DNA of 19,926 bases from NCBI GenBank assembly GCA_964443275.1, contig CAYUCE010000034.1, positions 1 through 19,926 of the forward strand, in the 5' to 3' direction. The stretch's first letter is position 1; every line of letters begins with the position of its first letter. The notes beneath the pieces were generated by a model. The model worked only from the letters and a program-made list of their open reading frames with translations. It made no database searches and was not told the origin of the DNA. This document shows positions 7,363 to 14,798 of this stretch, in pieces. A program made the position numbers and the translations under genes. This DNA comes from CAYUCE01 sp964443275 (lineage in GTDB: Bacteria > Bipolaricaulota > Bipolaricaulia > CAYUCE01).

Positions 7363-7391
7363 TTGACAAATTGGTCCCTTCGGATTATAAT
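7363..7391 (+). promoter_or_regulatory. Perfect-consensus promoter for the 31-codon gene
   Basis: TTGACA (7363-7368), exactly 17 bases, TATAAT (7386-7391): full match to the sigma-70/sigma-A consensus. The start is expected near 7398, giving a leader of about 50 bases to the small ORF at 7448. xseA, 350 bases on, may share the transcript. Confidence 0.85.
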
Positions 7392-7447
7392 TTTGTTGAT
7401 TCGATAAAGAATTAAGATAAAAATTAAATTTATCGGGAGGTGGAAAA

Positions 7448-7543
7448 ATGCCGGAACTACTCACCGCAGTAGGTAACTTGTTGATTGCAGCAGGGGTAGC
7501 GATGCTTCTGATGCGCATCGGCGGTTACTTTGAGAAGATATAG
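7448..7543 (+). CDS. 31-residue single-pass membrane peptide, unknown function
   Basis: ATG at 7448-7450 opens a 31-codon frame ending at TAG 7541-7543. It is preceded by a near-ideal ribosome site (GGGAGGTGG, 7435-7443) and a perfect-consensus promoter, which together argue strongly for expression. Residues 8-23 (VGNLLIAAGVAMLLMR) form a hydrophobic helix able to span a membrane; a short N-terminus with one acidic residue precedes it and a short tail, RIGGYFEKI, follows. I do not recognise a family. Candidates by shape include a small accessory subunit of a membrane complex, a regulator or a toxin-like peptide; none is shown. It lies between atpC (divergent) and xseA (205 bases downstream, same strand). 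Confidence 0.7.
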   Translation: MPELLTAVGNLLIAAGVAMLLMRIGGYFEKI

Positions 7544-7748
7544 CATGTAGCTGGCTTTTGATAAATGTAAGCCTTCCAAATATCCTATTTCATACTTGGG
7601 TCTTGAATAGCTTTGTATGGCAATTTCGTAGGGTATATAAAGAATTGAGGGACAATAGTAAGCTCTCAAACTCCCACCACATAAAGTTTCATCATCAAAT
7701 CTATCCTAGTTGCATTATTCTCTTCCAAACCAATAAGTTAGTAGTGCT

Positions 7749-8993
7749 ATGGACTTATTTAAAACGGACGCAAAAGTCTATACAGTAAGTGACCTGAACA
7801 GAGAAGCAAGATACCTACTAGAAGATGCCTTTTCATCGATATGGGTGGAAGGGGAGATCTCGAATTTCAAGCACCACAGCTCCGGACACAGATACTTCTC
7901 ACTTAAGGACGAAACCTCGGAAATTGATGCGGTAATGTTTAAAAGAGAAGGGGAAAAATTAAACTTCGAACCACAAGATGGGACTAAAGTGCTTGCGTGG
8001 GCAAAGGTCACAATTTATGAGCGCCGGGGTAACTATCAACTGGTAGTTAAGCAGATGCAGCCTGCCGGGGTTGGTCGTTTGCAGCTTGAGTTTGAACGCT
8101 TAAAGCAGAGATTAAAAGAAGAAGGGCTTTTCGCGAAAGAACATAAGAGAGAGATCCCAAAATTTCCTACCCGCATTGGGTTGGTAACTTCGCCTAGCGG
8201 AGCGGCAATTAGAGACATAGTAACCGTTATTTCACGCAGGTTTCCTCCCGTCCGCTTGCTCTTATTCCCCACCCGGGTCCAAGGGGAGGGGGCTAGCTTG
8301 GAAATAGAAAGCGCAATTGAACTGGCCAATCGTTATCACCTAACTAAGGAACCAATAGACGTACTCATTGTAAGTCGTGGCGGGGGATCTTTAGAAGATC
8401 TGTGGCCCTTCAACGAGGAGATAACCGCCCGGGCTATTTATGATTCGAAAATACCGGTCTTGGTAGGAGTAGGGCACGAAATAGACTTTACCATTGCTGA
8501 TTTTACCGGTGACGCTCGGGCTCCTACCCCTTCGGCGGCTGCTGAAACTTTAGTCCCGGATAGGGAGGAATTGGCCAACAAAATCCAAAAGATTAAACAT
8601 GAACTGATAAACCACGAGCGAGCCATGATAAGAAGCAAACAGAACAGGCTCAACTTATCGCTTAAATCTTATGGGTTTAGGACGGTGGTGGGGAAAATTG
8701 ATAACTACTGTCAGCTACTGGATCAGACATTTGATAAACTTATCAGTCGGATGAAAGACGGTTTTAAAGAATGCGAAGATCGGTTTAACCAACTTACAAA
8801 AAGGCTCCAGATGGGTGATCCGCAAGCCATCCTGAATAGGGGATATTCGATAGTGGAAAATGATGCTGGCCAACTGGTAACCTCTCATCGTCAGGTGAAG
8901 GAAAAGGACAAAATTAAAGTGATACTGAAGGAAGGCCGTCTTGTAAGCCAGGTATTGGAGGCCGCCGAAGATGAAAGAGCCGGGAAAAATTGA
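7749..8993 (+). CDS. xseA: Exodeoxyribonuclease VII large subunit
   Basis: Catalytic subunit of the ATP-independent, metal-independent exonuclease that trims single-stranded DNA from both ends, used in repair. The 414 residues contain an N-terminal OB-fold (about 10-102, with VWVEGEISNF-like and GNYQLVV segments), the catalytic domain with SPSGAAIRD (148-156), RGGGSLEDLWPFN (210-222), GVGHEIDFT (240-248) and DARAPTPSAAAE (255-266), then a long coiled coil (about 270-370) that carries XseB, and a C-terminal NRGYSIV segment. The ATG at 7749 has no clear Shine-Dalgarno sequence, but the N-terminus (YTVSDLN) fits the family. The end overlaps xseB by 23 bases. Confidence 0.96.
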   Translation: MDLFKTDAKVYTVSDLNREARYLLEDAFSSIWVEGEISNFKHHSSGHRYFSLKDETSEIDAVMFKREGEKLNFEPQDGTKVLAWAKVTIYERRGNYQLVVKQMQPAGVGRLQLEFERLKQRLKEEGLFAKEHKREIPKFPTRIGLVTSPSGAAIRDIVTVISRRFPPVRLLLFPTRVQGEGASLEIESAIELANRYHLTKEPIDVLIVSRGGGSLEDLWPFNEEITARAIYDSKIPVLVGVGHEIDFTIADFTGDARAPTPSAAAETLVPDREELANKIQKIKHELINHERAMIRSKQNRLNLSLKSYGFRTVVGKIDNYCQLLDQTFDKLISRMKDGFKECEDRFNQLTKRLQMGDPQAILNRGYSIVENDAGQLVTSHRQVKEKDKIKVILKEGRLVSQVLEAAEDERAGKN

Positions 8994-9198
8994 TATTGAG
9001 AAATCATTGGATAGATTAGAAGAGATAGTTAACTCGCTGGAAAGTGAGGAAGTAAACCTGGAGAATTCGATTAAGCTCTTTGAAGAAGGGATAAAGTTAG
9101 CCGATCGAATAAAGAAAAAGCTTGACCAAAGTAAGCTAAGGATAAAAAAGGTAATCGAGAAATCGAACGGCTTTGACCTGGAGGATTTTCAAGTTTAG
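8971..9198 (+). CDS. xseB: Exodeoxyribonuclease VII small subunit
   Basis: The 75-residue partner that decorates the XseA coiled coil and is required for activity. It has the typical helical hairpin: residues 9-40 (SLDRLEEIVNSLESEEVNLENSIKLFEEG) and 42-65, with a short acidic tail. GGAGG at 8957-8961, inside xseA, precedes the ATG by nine bases; the start lies 23 bases before the end of xseA, so the two are translationally coupled. It ends 22 bases from the rbfA stop on the opposite strand. Confidence 0.94.
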   Translation: MKEPGKIDIEKSLDRLEEIVNSLESEEVNLENSIKLFEEGIKLADRIKKKLDQSKLRIKKVIEKSNGFDLEDFQV

Positions 9199-9220
9199 CT
9201 AACTGGAAAGGTTTAGAAGC

Positions 9221-9589
9221 TTAATTATCCTTTTCTTTCTCCTCTTCTTTTTCTTCCTCTTCGGCCAGAATCTGCTCAATTCTGGCCGCTTTTTCCATAG
9301 TTTTATCTAGTTTAAATTCTAGCTCTGGAGTATGGCGTAAATCCAGATTATTTGCCAGCTTTGAGCGAAGAAAGCCGCTTGATTCCACCAGCGCGCTGCG
9401 CGCGGTTTCCTTTTCACTTTTGTCCCCCACCTTAGTTATATAAACTGTGGCATAGCGCATATCCCGGCTCAGCTTCACTTCGGTCACCGAGACCAGGTTG
9501 AAGCGAGGATCACGAGTTTCAAACTCAAGTATTCGGCTTATCTCTTGCTTGATTTCCTCTCTTACCCGGTCAATTGTTCGCTTACCCAA
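9221..9589 (-). CDS. rbfA: 30S ribosome-binding factor A
   Basis: Assembly factor that binds the immature 30S subunit near 16S helix 1 and helps 5'-end maturation, notably in the cold. The 122 residues carry the KH-like fold: N-terminal RTIDRVREEIKQEISRIL, the RDPRF...VSVTEVKLSRDMRYATVYI core, and LRHTPELEFKLD near residue 90. A Glu/Lys tail (about 107-122) is longer than usual but low-complexity. The start is TTG at 9587-9589 behind AAGGGGG. It is the last gene of infB-ylxP-rbfA, the order seen in many bacteria, and follows ylxP by 11 bases. Confidence 0.95.
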   Translation of the reverse strand: MGKRTIDRVREEIKQEISRILEFETRDPRFNLVSVTEVKLSRDMRYATVYITKVGDKSEKETARSALVESSGFLRSKLANNLDLRHTPELEFKLDKTMEKAARIEQILAEEEEKEEEKEKDN

Positions 9590-9600
9590 AACAAACCCCC

Positions 9601-9882
9601 TTAGAAAAGGTCTATCTTATAGTCCTCAACGAAGATGTTGGGTATTCTCTCCAGGCTATTTACTAACCTGCTTAGCAGGCTGTTACCTTCTTTTTGGTCA
9701 TTTGAGATATGAACAATACCAATTTCGGCTTTTCTTTTTGCATCCTGGCAGCCCGTCTCACAGGTGGAGACATTAAAATCTCTGCGTAGTTGAGAAAATA
9801 ATTTCTTTATAATCGATCTTTTTTCCTTTAAGGTATTTGGAGTATAGAGATGAAGTTTTATATGGACCAAACCTATCCACAT
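9601..9882 (-). CDS. ylxP: YlxP-like DUF503 protein
   Basis: Small conserved protein of the DUF503 family, found between infB and rbfA in Bacillus and many other bacteria; it is thought to act in ribosome or translation-related processes, but its biochemical role is not settled. The 93 residues show the family pattern: a first strand (WIGLVHIKLHL), the SLKEKR-like segment (TLKEKRSIIKKL), then LRRDFNVSTCE and the AEIGIVHISND strand. The ATG at 9880-9882 has no evident Shine-Dalgarno sequence. It lies 38 bases after infB and may depend on translation from that gene. The family assignment rests on both the motif order and the conserved neighbours. Confidence 0.88.
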   Translation of the reverse strand: MWIGLVHIKLHLYTPNTLKEKRSIIKKLFSQLRRDFNVSTCETGCQDAKRKAEIGIVHISNDQKEGNSLLSRLVNSLERIPNIFVEDYKIDLF

Positions 9883-9920
9883 AATATGAGATATAAGCGG
9901 TTTAAATGTTAAAGATGAGC

Positions 9921-11666
9921 CTAAGGTTTGACTTCTCGCAATTGATAGATGTCTAACCTATCGCCGATTTCGACCTCTTCGAAATCTCTAATCCTAAGTC
10001 CACATTCCTTTTCTGTACCTACTTCAGCCACATCTTCTTCAAACCTTTTAAGTGATGCGATCTCCCCGTCGTGTACTGTAGACCCATTTCTTACCACTCT
10101 TATGCGCCCGTCCCTGGTGATTCGACCTTCTTTTACGTAGCAACCGGCAATCCTTCCCGTCCCCGGAATATTAAAGGTGTTTCTGACCTCGGCTTGGCCG
10201 ATCTTAATCCTTTTGTAAGTGGGCTCAATTAAGCTTTTCATAGCTTCTTCTACACCTTCGGTTAGTTCATAAATGACGTCATAGGTGCTGATGGAAACCC
10301 CCACTTGTTCAGACAGCTCCCGTGCTTTCTTGTGAGCTTCAGTGTTGAATCCCAGGATCATTACTTTATCTTTTTCATTGCCGGAGCTGGCAAGCAACAC
10401 GTCGTTTTCACTTATCTCCCCTACATCCGATTCAAGGACCTCAAGTTCAACCTTGTCCATATCAAGCTTCTCCAGTTCACCTTCTAAAGCCTCCAGTCCC
10501 CCTCTGGTACCTGCTTTTAGGATTAACTTCAATTTTTTCTTCTCTTCGGTCATCCTCCTGAAGGCTTCCATCCTGCTTACTCTTGATTTTTCTAATCTTT
10601 CCTTTCTCTTCTTCTCTTTTCTTTTCTTGGCTACTTCCTTGGCTTGATTTAAATCTTCTTTTACTTCTAAGGGCACACCGGCTGGGGGCACATCGGAAAG
10701 TCCCAGTATTTGAGCCGCTCTGCCCGGGCCCACTTGATCTACCCGGTTGCCGTTTTCATCGATTAAAGCCTTTATCCTACCGTAAGTTTCCCCTACCACT
10801 ACTGACTCTCTTGTCTTTAGGGTACCATCCTTAATTACCACTGAGGCTATGGGGCCCATACGGGTATCCAGGAAATTTTCGAAGACAATGCCCGATGCTT
10901 TTGCGGATGGATCGGCTCTAAAGTCTTCCATCTCCGCTAGCAAGACGAGCATTTCGAGCAGTTCATCAACATTTTCGCCGGTTAAAGCCGAAATGGGAAT
11001 CGTGACTGTATCTCCACCCCACTCCTCCGGATTTAGTTCTTCTGAAGCAAGCTCTCTTTTTACCTGTTCAAGGTCGGCATTTCTCTTATCAATCTTGTTT
11101 ATTGCTGCTACCAGGGGTACATTGGCTTCTCGGATGTATTGGATAGCTTCCTTGGTTTGGGCCATTACTCCATCGTCCGCTGCCACCATCAATATTGCTA
11201 TATCCATTACCCTGGCTCCCCGGGCCCTCATCTGGGTAAATGCCTCATGGCCGGGAGTGTCAATGAAAGTAAGTTTTTCCCCCTCATACTCTATCTGGTA
11301 GGCACCGATGGATTGAGTTATCCCTCCTGCTTCCTTGGCCGCTACTCGGGTCTTACGCAGATAATCAAGCAGGGTAGTCTTGCCGTGATCGACGTGTCCT
11401 AAGATGGAGATGACCGGCGGGCGGGGGACTCCAACCTTTTCTTCTTTTTTCTCTTCTGTTTTCTCCTCTTCGGCCTCCTTTTCTTCCTCTTCCTTTTTCT
11501 CTGGAGGCTTTTTAGCATATAGCTCTTTTACTACTTGATAGTCTTCCTCGCTTATGGTGTTCAAAGGAGTGAGGTTTTCCATCCCCATTTCTTCCAGCGC
11601 CCCGATTAACTCCTGGGTGCTTATATTCATCTCTTTTGCTGCTTCGTAAATTCGCTTTTTTCCCAT
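9921..11666 (-). CDS. infB: Translation initiation factor IF-2
   Basis: GTPase that brings fMet-tRNA to the 30S subunit and promotes 50S joining. At 581 residues it is a short IF-2: one N-terminal IF2_N module (about 3-50), a Glu/Lys-rich linker (about 53-78), then the G domain with GHVDHGKT (90-97), DTPGH (136-140) and NKID (190-193), a beta-barrel domain II, a charged helix near 345-380, domain III, and the C-terminal fMet-tRNA-binding domain (TYKRIKIGQAEVRNTF...GRIAGCYVKEG). The long variable N-terminus of E. coli IF-2 is absent. The ATG at 11664-11666 has only a weak AAGG ribosome site. It heads an operon with ylxP and rbfA; nusA and ylxR, often upstream, are not here. Confidence 0.97.
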   Translation of the reverse strand: MGKKRIYEAAKEMNISTQELIGALEEMGMENLTPLNTISEEDYQVVKELYAKKPPEKKEEEEKEAEEEKTEEKKEEKVGVPRPPVISILGHVDHGKTTLLDYLRKTRVAAKEAGGITQSIGAYQIEYEGEKLTFIDTPGHEAFTQMRARGARVMDIAILMVAADDGVMAQTKEAIQYIREANVPLVAAINKIDKRNADLEQVKRELASEELNPEEWGGDTVTIPISALTGENVDELLEMLVLLAEMEDFRADPSAKASGIVFENFLDTRMGPIASVVIKDGTLKTRESVVVGETYGRIKALIDENGNRVDQVGPGRAAQILGLSDVPPAGVPLEVKEDLNQAKEVAKKRKEKKRKERLEKSRVSRMEAFRRMTEEKKKLKLILKAGTRGGLEALEGELEKLDMDKVELEVLESDVGEISENDVLLASSGNEKDKVMILGFNTEAHKKARELSEQVGVSISTYDVIYELTEGVEEAMKSLIEPTYKRIKIGQAEVRNTFNIPGTGRIAGCYVKEGRITRDGRIRVVRNGSTVHDGEIASLKRFEEDVAEVGTEKECGLRIRDFEEVEIGDRLDIYQLREVKP

Positions 11667-11682
11667 TGTAAATTGCCTTTTG

Positions 11683-11720
11683 CTCGATTGTTAAACATAC
11701 TCTCGATTGTTAAACATACT
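11683..11720. repeat. Perfect 19-bp tandem duplication in the infB leader
   Basis: CTCGATTGTTAAACATACT occurs at 11683-11701 and again, directly adjacent, at 11702-11720. On the infB-sense strand each unit starts AGTATG, and the upstream copy supplies the last five bases of the -10 box. The duplication adds 19 bases to the promoter-start region. Confidence 0.9.
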
Positions 11721-11744
11721 ATTAAATAGAGGGTGTATTGTCAA
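11716..11744 (-). promoter_or_regulatory. infB-ylxP-rbfA promoter
   Basis: Minus-strand TTGACA (11744-11739), a 17-base spacer and TAGTAT (11721-11716; four of six). Transcription would begin near 11709, leaving a leader of about 43 bases made largely of the tandem repeat. Confidence 0.65.
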
Positions 11745-11763
11745 GTAACAAGCCGGGCTCAAG

Positions 11764-11792
11764 TTGCACTGGAGGTTGGAGCCGGATATAAT
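11764..11792 (+). promoter_or_regulatory. pyrG-lptC-lptB promoter
   Basis: TTGCAC (11764-11769), a 17-base spacer and a perfect TATAAT (11787-11792). The start is expected near 11799, giving a leader of about 110 bases. It is back to back with the infB promoter, the -35 boxes 19 bases apart, with a short AGCCGGGCT palindrome between them. Confidence 0.55.
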
Positions 11793-11910
11793 AAGCTTGA
11801 TACTCTCTTCTATACGAGGAATCCACCTGATAAAAAATTTTAAGATTTCTTGGATTAGAAAATATTTGTAGATAAAGAGGTTTGAAAATAACTTGGGGAG
11901 CGATAAATTC

Positions 11911-13527
11911 GTGAATGGTAAGGACACAAAAAAGTATATATTTGTGACCGGAGGAGTCCTCTCCGGATTGGGAAAGGGAGTGAGTGCCTCTTCTATTGGC
12001 CTTCTCCTTAAATCCCGTGGGTTTAAGGTCACCATGATCAAGATAGACCCTTATCTTAACTGCGATGCGGGCACAATGAACCCTTACCAGCACGGGGAGG
12101 TCTTTGTACTGGATGACGGGGGAGAGATTGACCTTGACTTCGGCAACTATGAGCGGTTTTTGGGTATCAATCTGACCAGCGAACACAATATCACCACTGG
12201 CACCATCTATCGGCAGGTAATTGAAAAGGAGAGGCGGGGAGATTATCTGGGCCAGACCGTACAGATAATTCCCCATGTTACAGATGAGATAAAGCTTAAT
12301 ATCAGAAAAGTAGTTGCTGACTCCGGTGCTGATTTGGCCCTCATAGAATTAGGTGGAACCGTAGGGGACATCGAATCGATGCCTTTTCTGGAGGCCGCTA
12401 GACAACTGCATCGAGAGGTGGGGGATGAGCAATGCGTTTTTGTTCATGTAACTTTGATTCCCGTTCTTTCTCCGGTAGGGGAACAGAAGACTAAACCCAC
12501 TCAACATGCGGTAAAGGAGCTTAGGGCATTGGGGATTAAGCCGGACATAATCGTGGGCAGAAGTGAAAAAAGATTGGAGAAAGATAAACAAGAGAAAATA
12601 TCACTTTTCTGCGATGTGCCTGCAGAAGCAGTGATCAGCGCCCCAAATAAGGAATCCATTTACGAGGTTCCGGTTATCTTCGAGGAGCAAAATCTCACTG
12701 AGTTATTAACGGCTCAGCTTAATTTAACCCCCCAGAGTGCGGACTTGTCCGAATGGAAGGGTTTTTTGAAAAATGCCAAGAATACGAAAGATAGCGTGGA
12801 AATAGCGGTGGTAGGAAAATATACCGACTTGCCAGATAGTTATATAAGCTATCAGGAAACTTTAAAGCATACCAGCGGCCGGCTCAGAACCGAGGTAAAT
12901 TTAAGATGGATAGAGGCAGAAGACTTTACCGAAGGCGCGGTAAATGGAGTGGACGGTATATTGGTACCCGGCGGCTTTGGGCGCCGGGGAAGTCAAGGCA
13001 AGATAGAGGCCATAAGATACGCTCGAACCAATAAGAAGCCCTTTCTGGGTATATGCTTTGGCTTTCAGCTAGCGGTAGTGGAATTTGCCAGAAACGTGGC
13101 CGGCCTCACTGGGGCTGACAGCACTGAACTTGCAGATAACACCCCTTACCCGGTCATCGATTTTCTGCCTGAGCAGGTGGATGTTGAAAAGAAAGGGGCC
13201 ACTATGAGGCTGGGGGCTCATCCCATACAGGTAGCTGAAGATAGTTTGGCTTACAATTTATACGGGAAAGTGCGTATTTCGGAGAGACATCGACACCGCT
13301 ACGAGGTAACCCCCAAGTTCGTGTCCGAATTGGAGTCAAAAGGCTTAAAATTCACCGGCAAATCACTCGATGGCCGGCGGATGGAAATAGCAGAAATTAA
13401 GGACCATCCCTTCTTTATCGCTGTTCAGTTCCACCCCGAATTTACCTCCCGCCCCACCAATCCTCATCCGCTCTTTGTTGGGTTTGTAAAGTCATGTCTA
13501 GAAGAACGAAAAGATGGATCTTGGTAG
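11911..13527 (+). CDS. pyrG: CTP synthase
   Basis: Makes CTP from UTP, ATP and glutamine. From GTG at 11911 the protein has 538 residues, the usual length. The N-terminal amidoligase domain (about 1-265) has YIFVTGGVLSGLGKG, KIDPYLN and LGGTVGDIES; the C-terminal class I glutamine amidotransferase domain (about 295-532) has the nucleophile C382 (LGICFGFQ, where most homologues have GICLGMQ) and H508/E510 (FHPEF). An in-frame TTG at 11893 would add six residues; GGGGAG at 11895-11900 and the family's N-terminus favour GTG. The 3' end overlaps lptC by 34 bases. pyrG next to lpt genes recalls the pyrG-kds-lpt neighbourhoods of diderm bacteria. Confidence 0.97.
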   Translation: MNGKDTKKYIFVTGGVLSGLGKGVSASSIGLLLKSRGFKVTMIKIDPYLNCDAGTMNPYQHGEVFVLDDGGEIDLDFGNYERFLGINLTSEHNITTGTIYRQVIEKERRGDYLGQTVQIIPHVTDEIKLNIRKVVADSGADLALIELGGTVGDIESMPFLEAARQLHREVGDEQCVFVHVTLIPVLSPVGEQKTKPTQHAVKELRALGIKPDIIVGRSEKRLEKDKQEKISLFCDVPAEAVISAPNKESIYEVPVIFEEQNLTELLTAQLNLTPQSADLSEWKGFLKNAKNTKDSVEIAVVGKYTDLPDSYISYQETLKHTSGRLRTEVNLRWIEAEDFTEGAVNGVDGILVPGGFGRRGSQGKIEAIRYARTNKKPFLGICFGFQLAVVEFARNVAGLTGADSTELADNTPYPVIDFLPEQVDVEKKGATMRLGAHPIQVAEDSLAYNLYGKVRISERHRHRYEVTPKFVSELESKGLKFTGKSLDGRRMEIAEIKDHPFFIAVQFHPEFTSRPTNPHPLFVGFVKSCLEERKDGSW

Positions 13528-14057
13528 CTTTTTTTCTGATAGCGGGTTGTTTTCTGTTTCTTTTCACTTTTCCCTCGCTTAGAAACCTGGATATCTCAAA
13601 TTCGGCTTCTCCACATTCCGAGACTTCCCTTAAAAAATCCTCCTTGCAAAAATACAATAAGGAGGGTGAGCTTGTCTGGGAACTGACCGCCGAAGAGATC
13701 AAAACTGACCAGGCTTCCAACCGGACAGTGGCTGATTTGGTGAAGGTTTCCTTTAAAAGTGAGTGGATGAATAACCTAGTCATAACTGCCCATAAGCTCA
13801 CTTTATTCAACAAAACTTCCGATATGGAACTAGAAGGCGATGTTCAGGCGGTGGGAGATGATTTTAAGCTTCTTGCTCAAAAGCTTAGGTGGGATGCCCA
13901 AAAAGAAGTTCTGGAAACCGAGACTTCGGTAAAAATTTATTACCGCGACTTCGAATTAACTGGCAATTATTTTAAATACTTACCTTCCGAAGATCGGATA
14001 ACCATTGAAGGCCAGGCTGTCATTAGTTCAATTGGTAATCAGGGGAGTAAGCCATGA
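13494..14057 (+). CDS. lptC: LPS export protein LptC
   Basis: Inner-membrane-anchored periplasmic component of the Lpt bridge that passes lipopolysaccharide from LptBFG to LptA. Of the 187 residues, 8-27 form an N-terminal membrane anchor (WILVAFFLIAGCFLFLFTF), and 45-185 form a beta-rich OstA/LptC-type domain with repeated strands (LVWELTAEEI, MELEGDVQAVGDDFKLLAQKL, YYRDFELTGNYFKY). An IAGC lipobox-like string lies inside the anchor, but the hydrophobic stretch continues past the cysteine, so a membrane anchor is preferred over a lipoprotein. It overlaps pyrG by 34 bases and lptB by four (ATGA). lptA, often between lptC and lptB, is missing. Confidence 0.85.
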   Translation: MSRRTKRWILVAFFLIAGCFLFLFTFPSLRNLDISNSASPHSETSLKKSSLQKYNKEGELVWELTAEEIKTDQASNRTVADLVKVSFKSEWMNNLVITAHKLTLFNKTSDMELEGDVQAVGDDFKLLAQKLRWDAQKEVLETETSVKIYYRDFELTGNYFKYLPSEDRITIEGQAVISSIGNQGSKP

Positions 14058-14785
14058 CGGAAAATGTTTTAAAGGCAAGGAACTTGATCAAAATTTACCA
14101 ACAAAGGCGGGTGGTAAATGAGCTAAGCCTGCAAGTAGGTGAGGGTCAGATAGTCGGTCTTTTAGGCCCCAATGGAGCCGGTAAAACCACCACCTTTAGG
14201 ATGATAACCGGGGCTATTTGGCCGGATGGAGGAAAGATTTTCTTAAATGGAGAGGATATCACCGAACTGCCTTTCTATAAGAAAGCGCGCAGAGGCATAA
14301 ATTACCTTCCCCAAGAACCATCCTTTTTCCGTAAAACTACAGTGAGGGAAAATTTAAAATTAGTAATGCAAAATTCTCTTGCCAAAAATTCCGTCAATAT
14401 CGAGGAGGAGATAAAGAGGTTACTTGATAATTTGGGAGTGCTGGAATTTAAGGATCAACCGGCCTCCAGCTTATCCGGAGGGGAGGTGCGTAAGGTAGAG
14501 ATAGCCCGAGCTTTGGCCACTTATCCTTCCTTTATTCTGTTGGATGAACCTTTCTCATCCATCGACCCTATATCGGTAGAGGAAATCCAATCCATAATTT
14601 ACTTTTTAAAAGAGAAAGGTTTGGGGATCATAGTTACCGACCATAACGTAAGGGAGACTTTGAGCGTAACCGATTATGCCTACCTTATGAACCGAGGGGA
14701 GATACTTTTAGATGGAAAACCGGCCCACATCATAGATGATCCTGCGGCCAGAAAGTTCTATTTGGGCCAGAAATTTAGAATGTAG
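14054..14785 (+). CDS. lptB: LPS export ABC transporter ATP-binding protein LptB
   Basis: Cytosolic ATPase that powers LPS extraction with LptF and LptG. The 243 residues show Walker A GPNGAGKT (38-45), Q-loop Q87 (YLPQEPSFFRKTTVREN, a diagnostic LptB segment), signature LSGGE (140-144), Walker B ILLDEP with D164/E165, and switch H197 (VTDHNVRE). The strings GEDITELP and FYLGQKFRM are also typical of LptB rather than of amino-acid transporters such as LivF. The ATG start overlaps the lptC stop as ATGA. The lptF/lptG permeases are not in the window. It converges on mnmA with a 13-base gap. Confidence 0.94.
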   Translation: MTENVLKARNLIKIYQQRRVVNELSLQVGEGQIVGLLGPNGAGKTTTFRMITGAIWPDGGKIFLNGEDITELPFYKKARRGINYLPQEPSFFRKTTVRENLKLVMQNSLAKNSVNIEEEIKRLLDNLGVLEFKDQPASSLSGGEVRKVEIARALATYPSFILLDEPFSSIDPISVEEIQSIIYFLKEKGLGIIVTDHNVRETLSVTDYAYLMNRGEILLDGKPAHIIDDPAARKFYLGQKFRM

Positions 14786-14798
14786 GTTTAGGGCTTAA

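Noticed and set aside
7558..7788. 76-codon plus-strand ORF before xseA
   Set aside because: It starts at TTG without a ribosome site, overlaps xseA out of frame by 40 bases and has no recognisable domain.
10849..11301. 150-codon ORF opposite infB
   Set aside because: It is Ser-rich and antisense to the conserved G domain of IF-2, a typical shadow frame.
13500..13580. LptC as a lipoprotein (IAGC lipobox)
   Set aside because: The hydrophobic segment continues past the cysteine, which fits a membrane anchor, as in known LptC.
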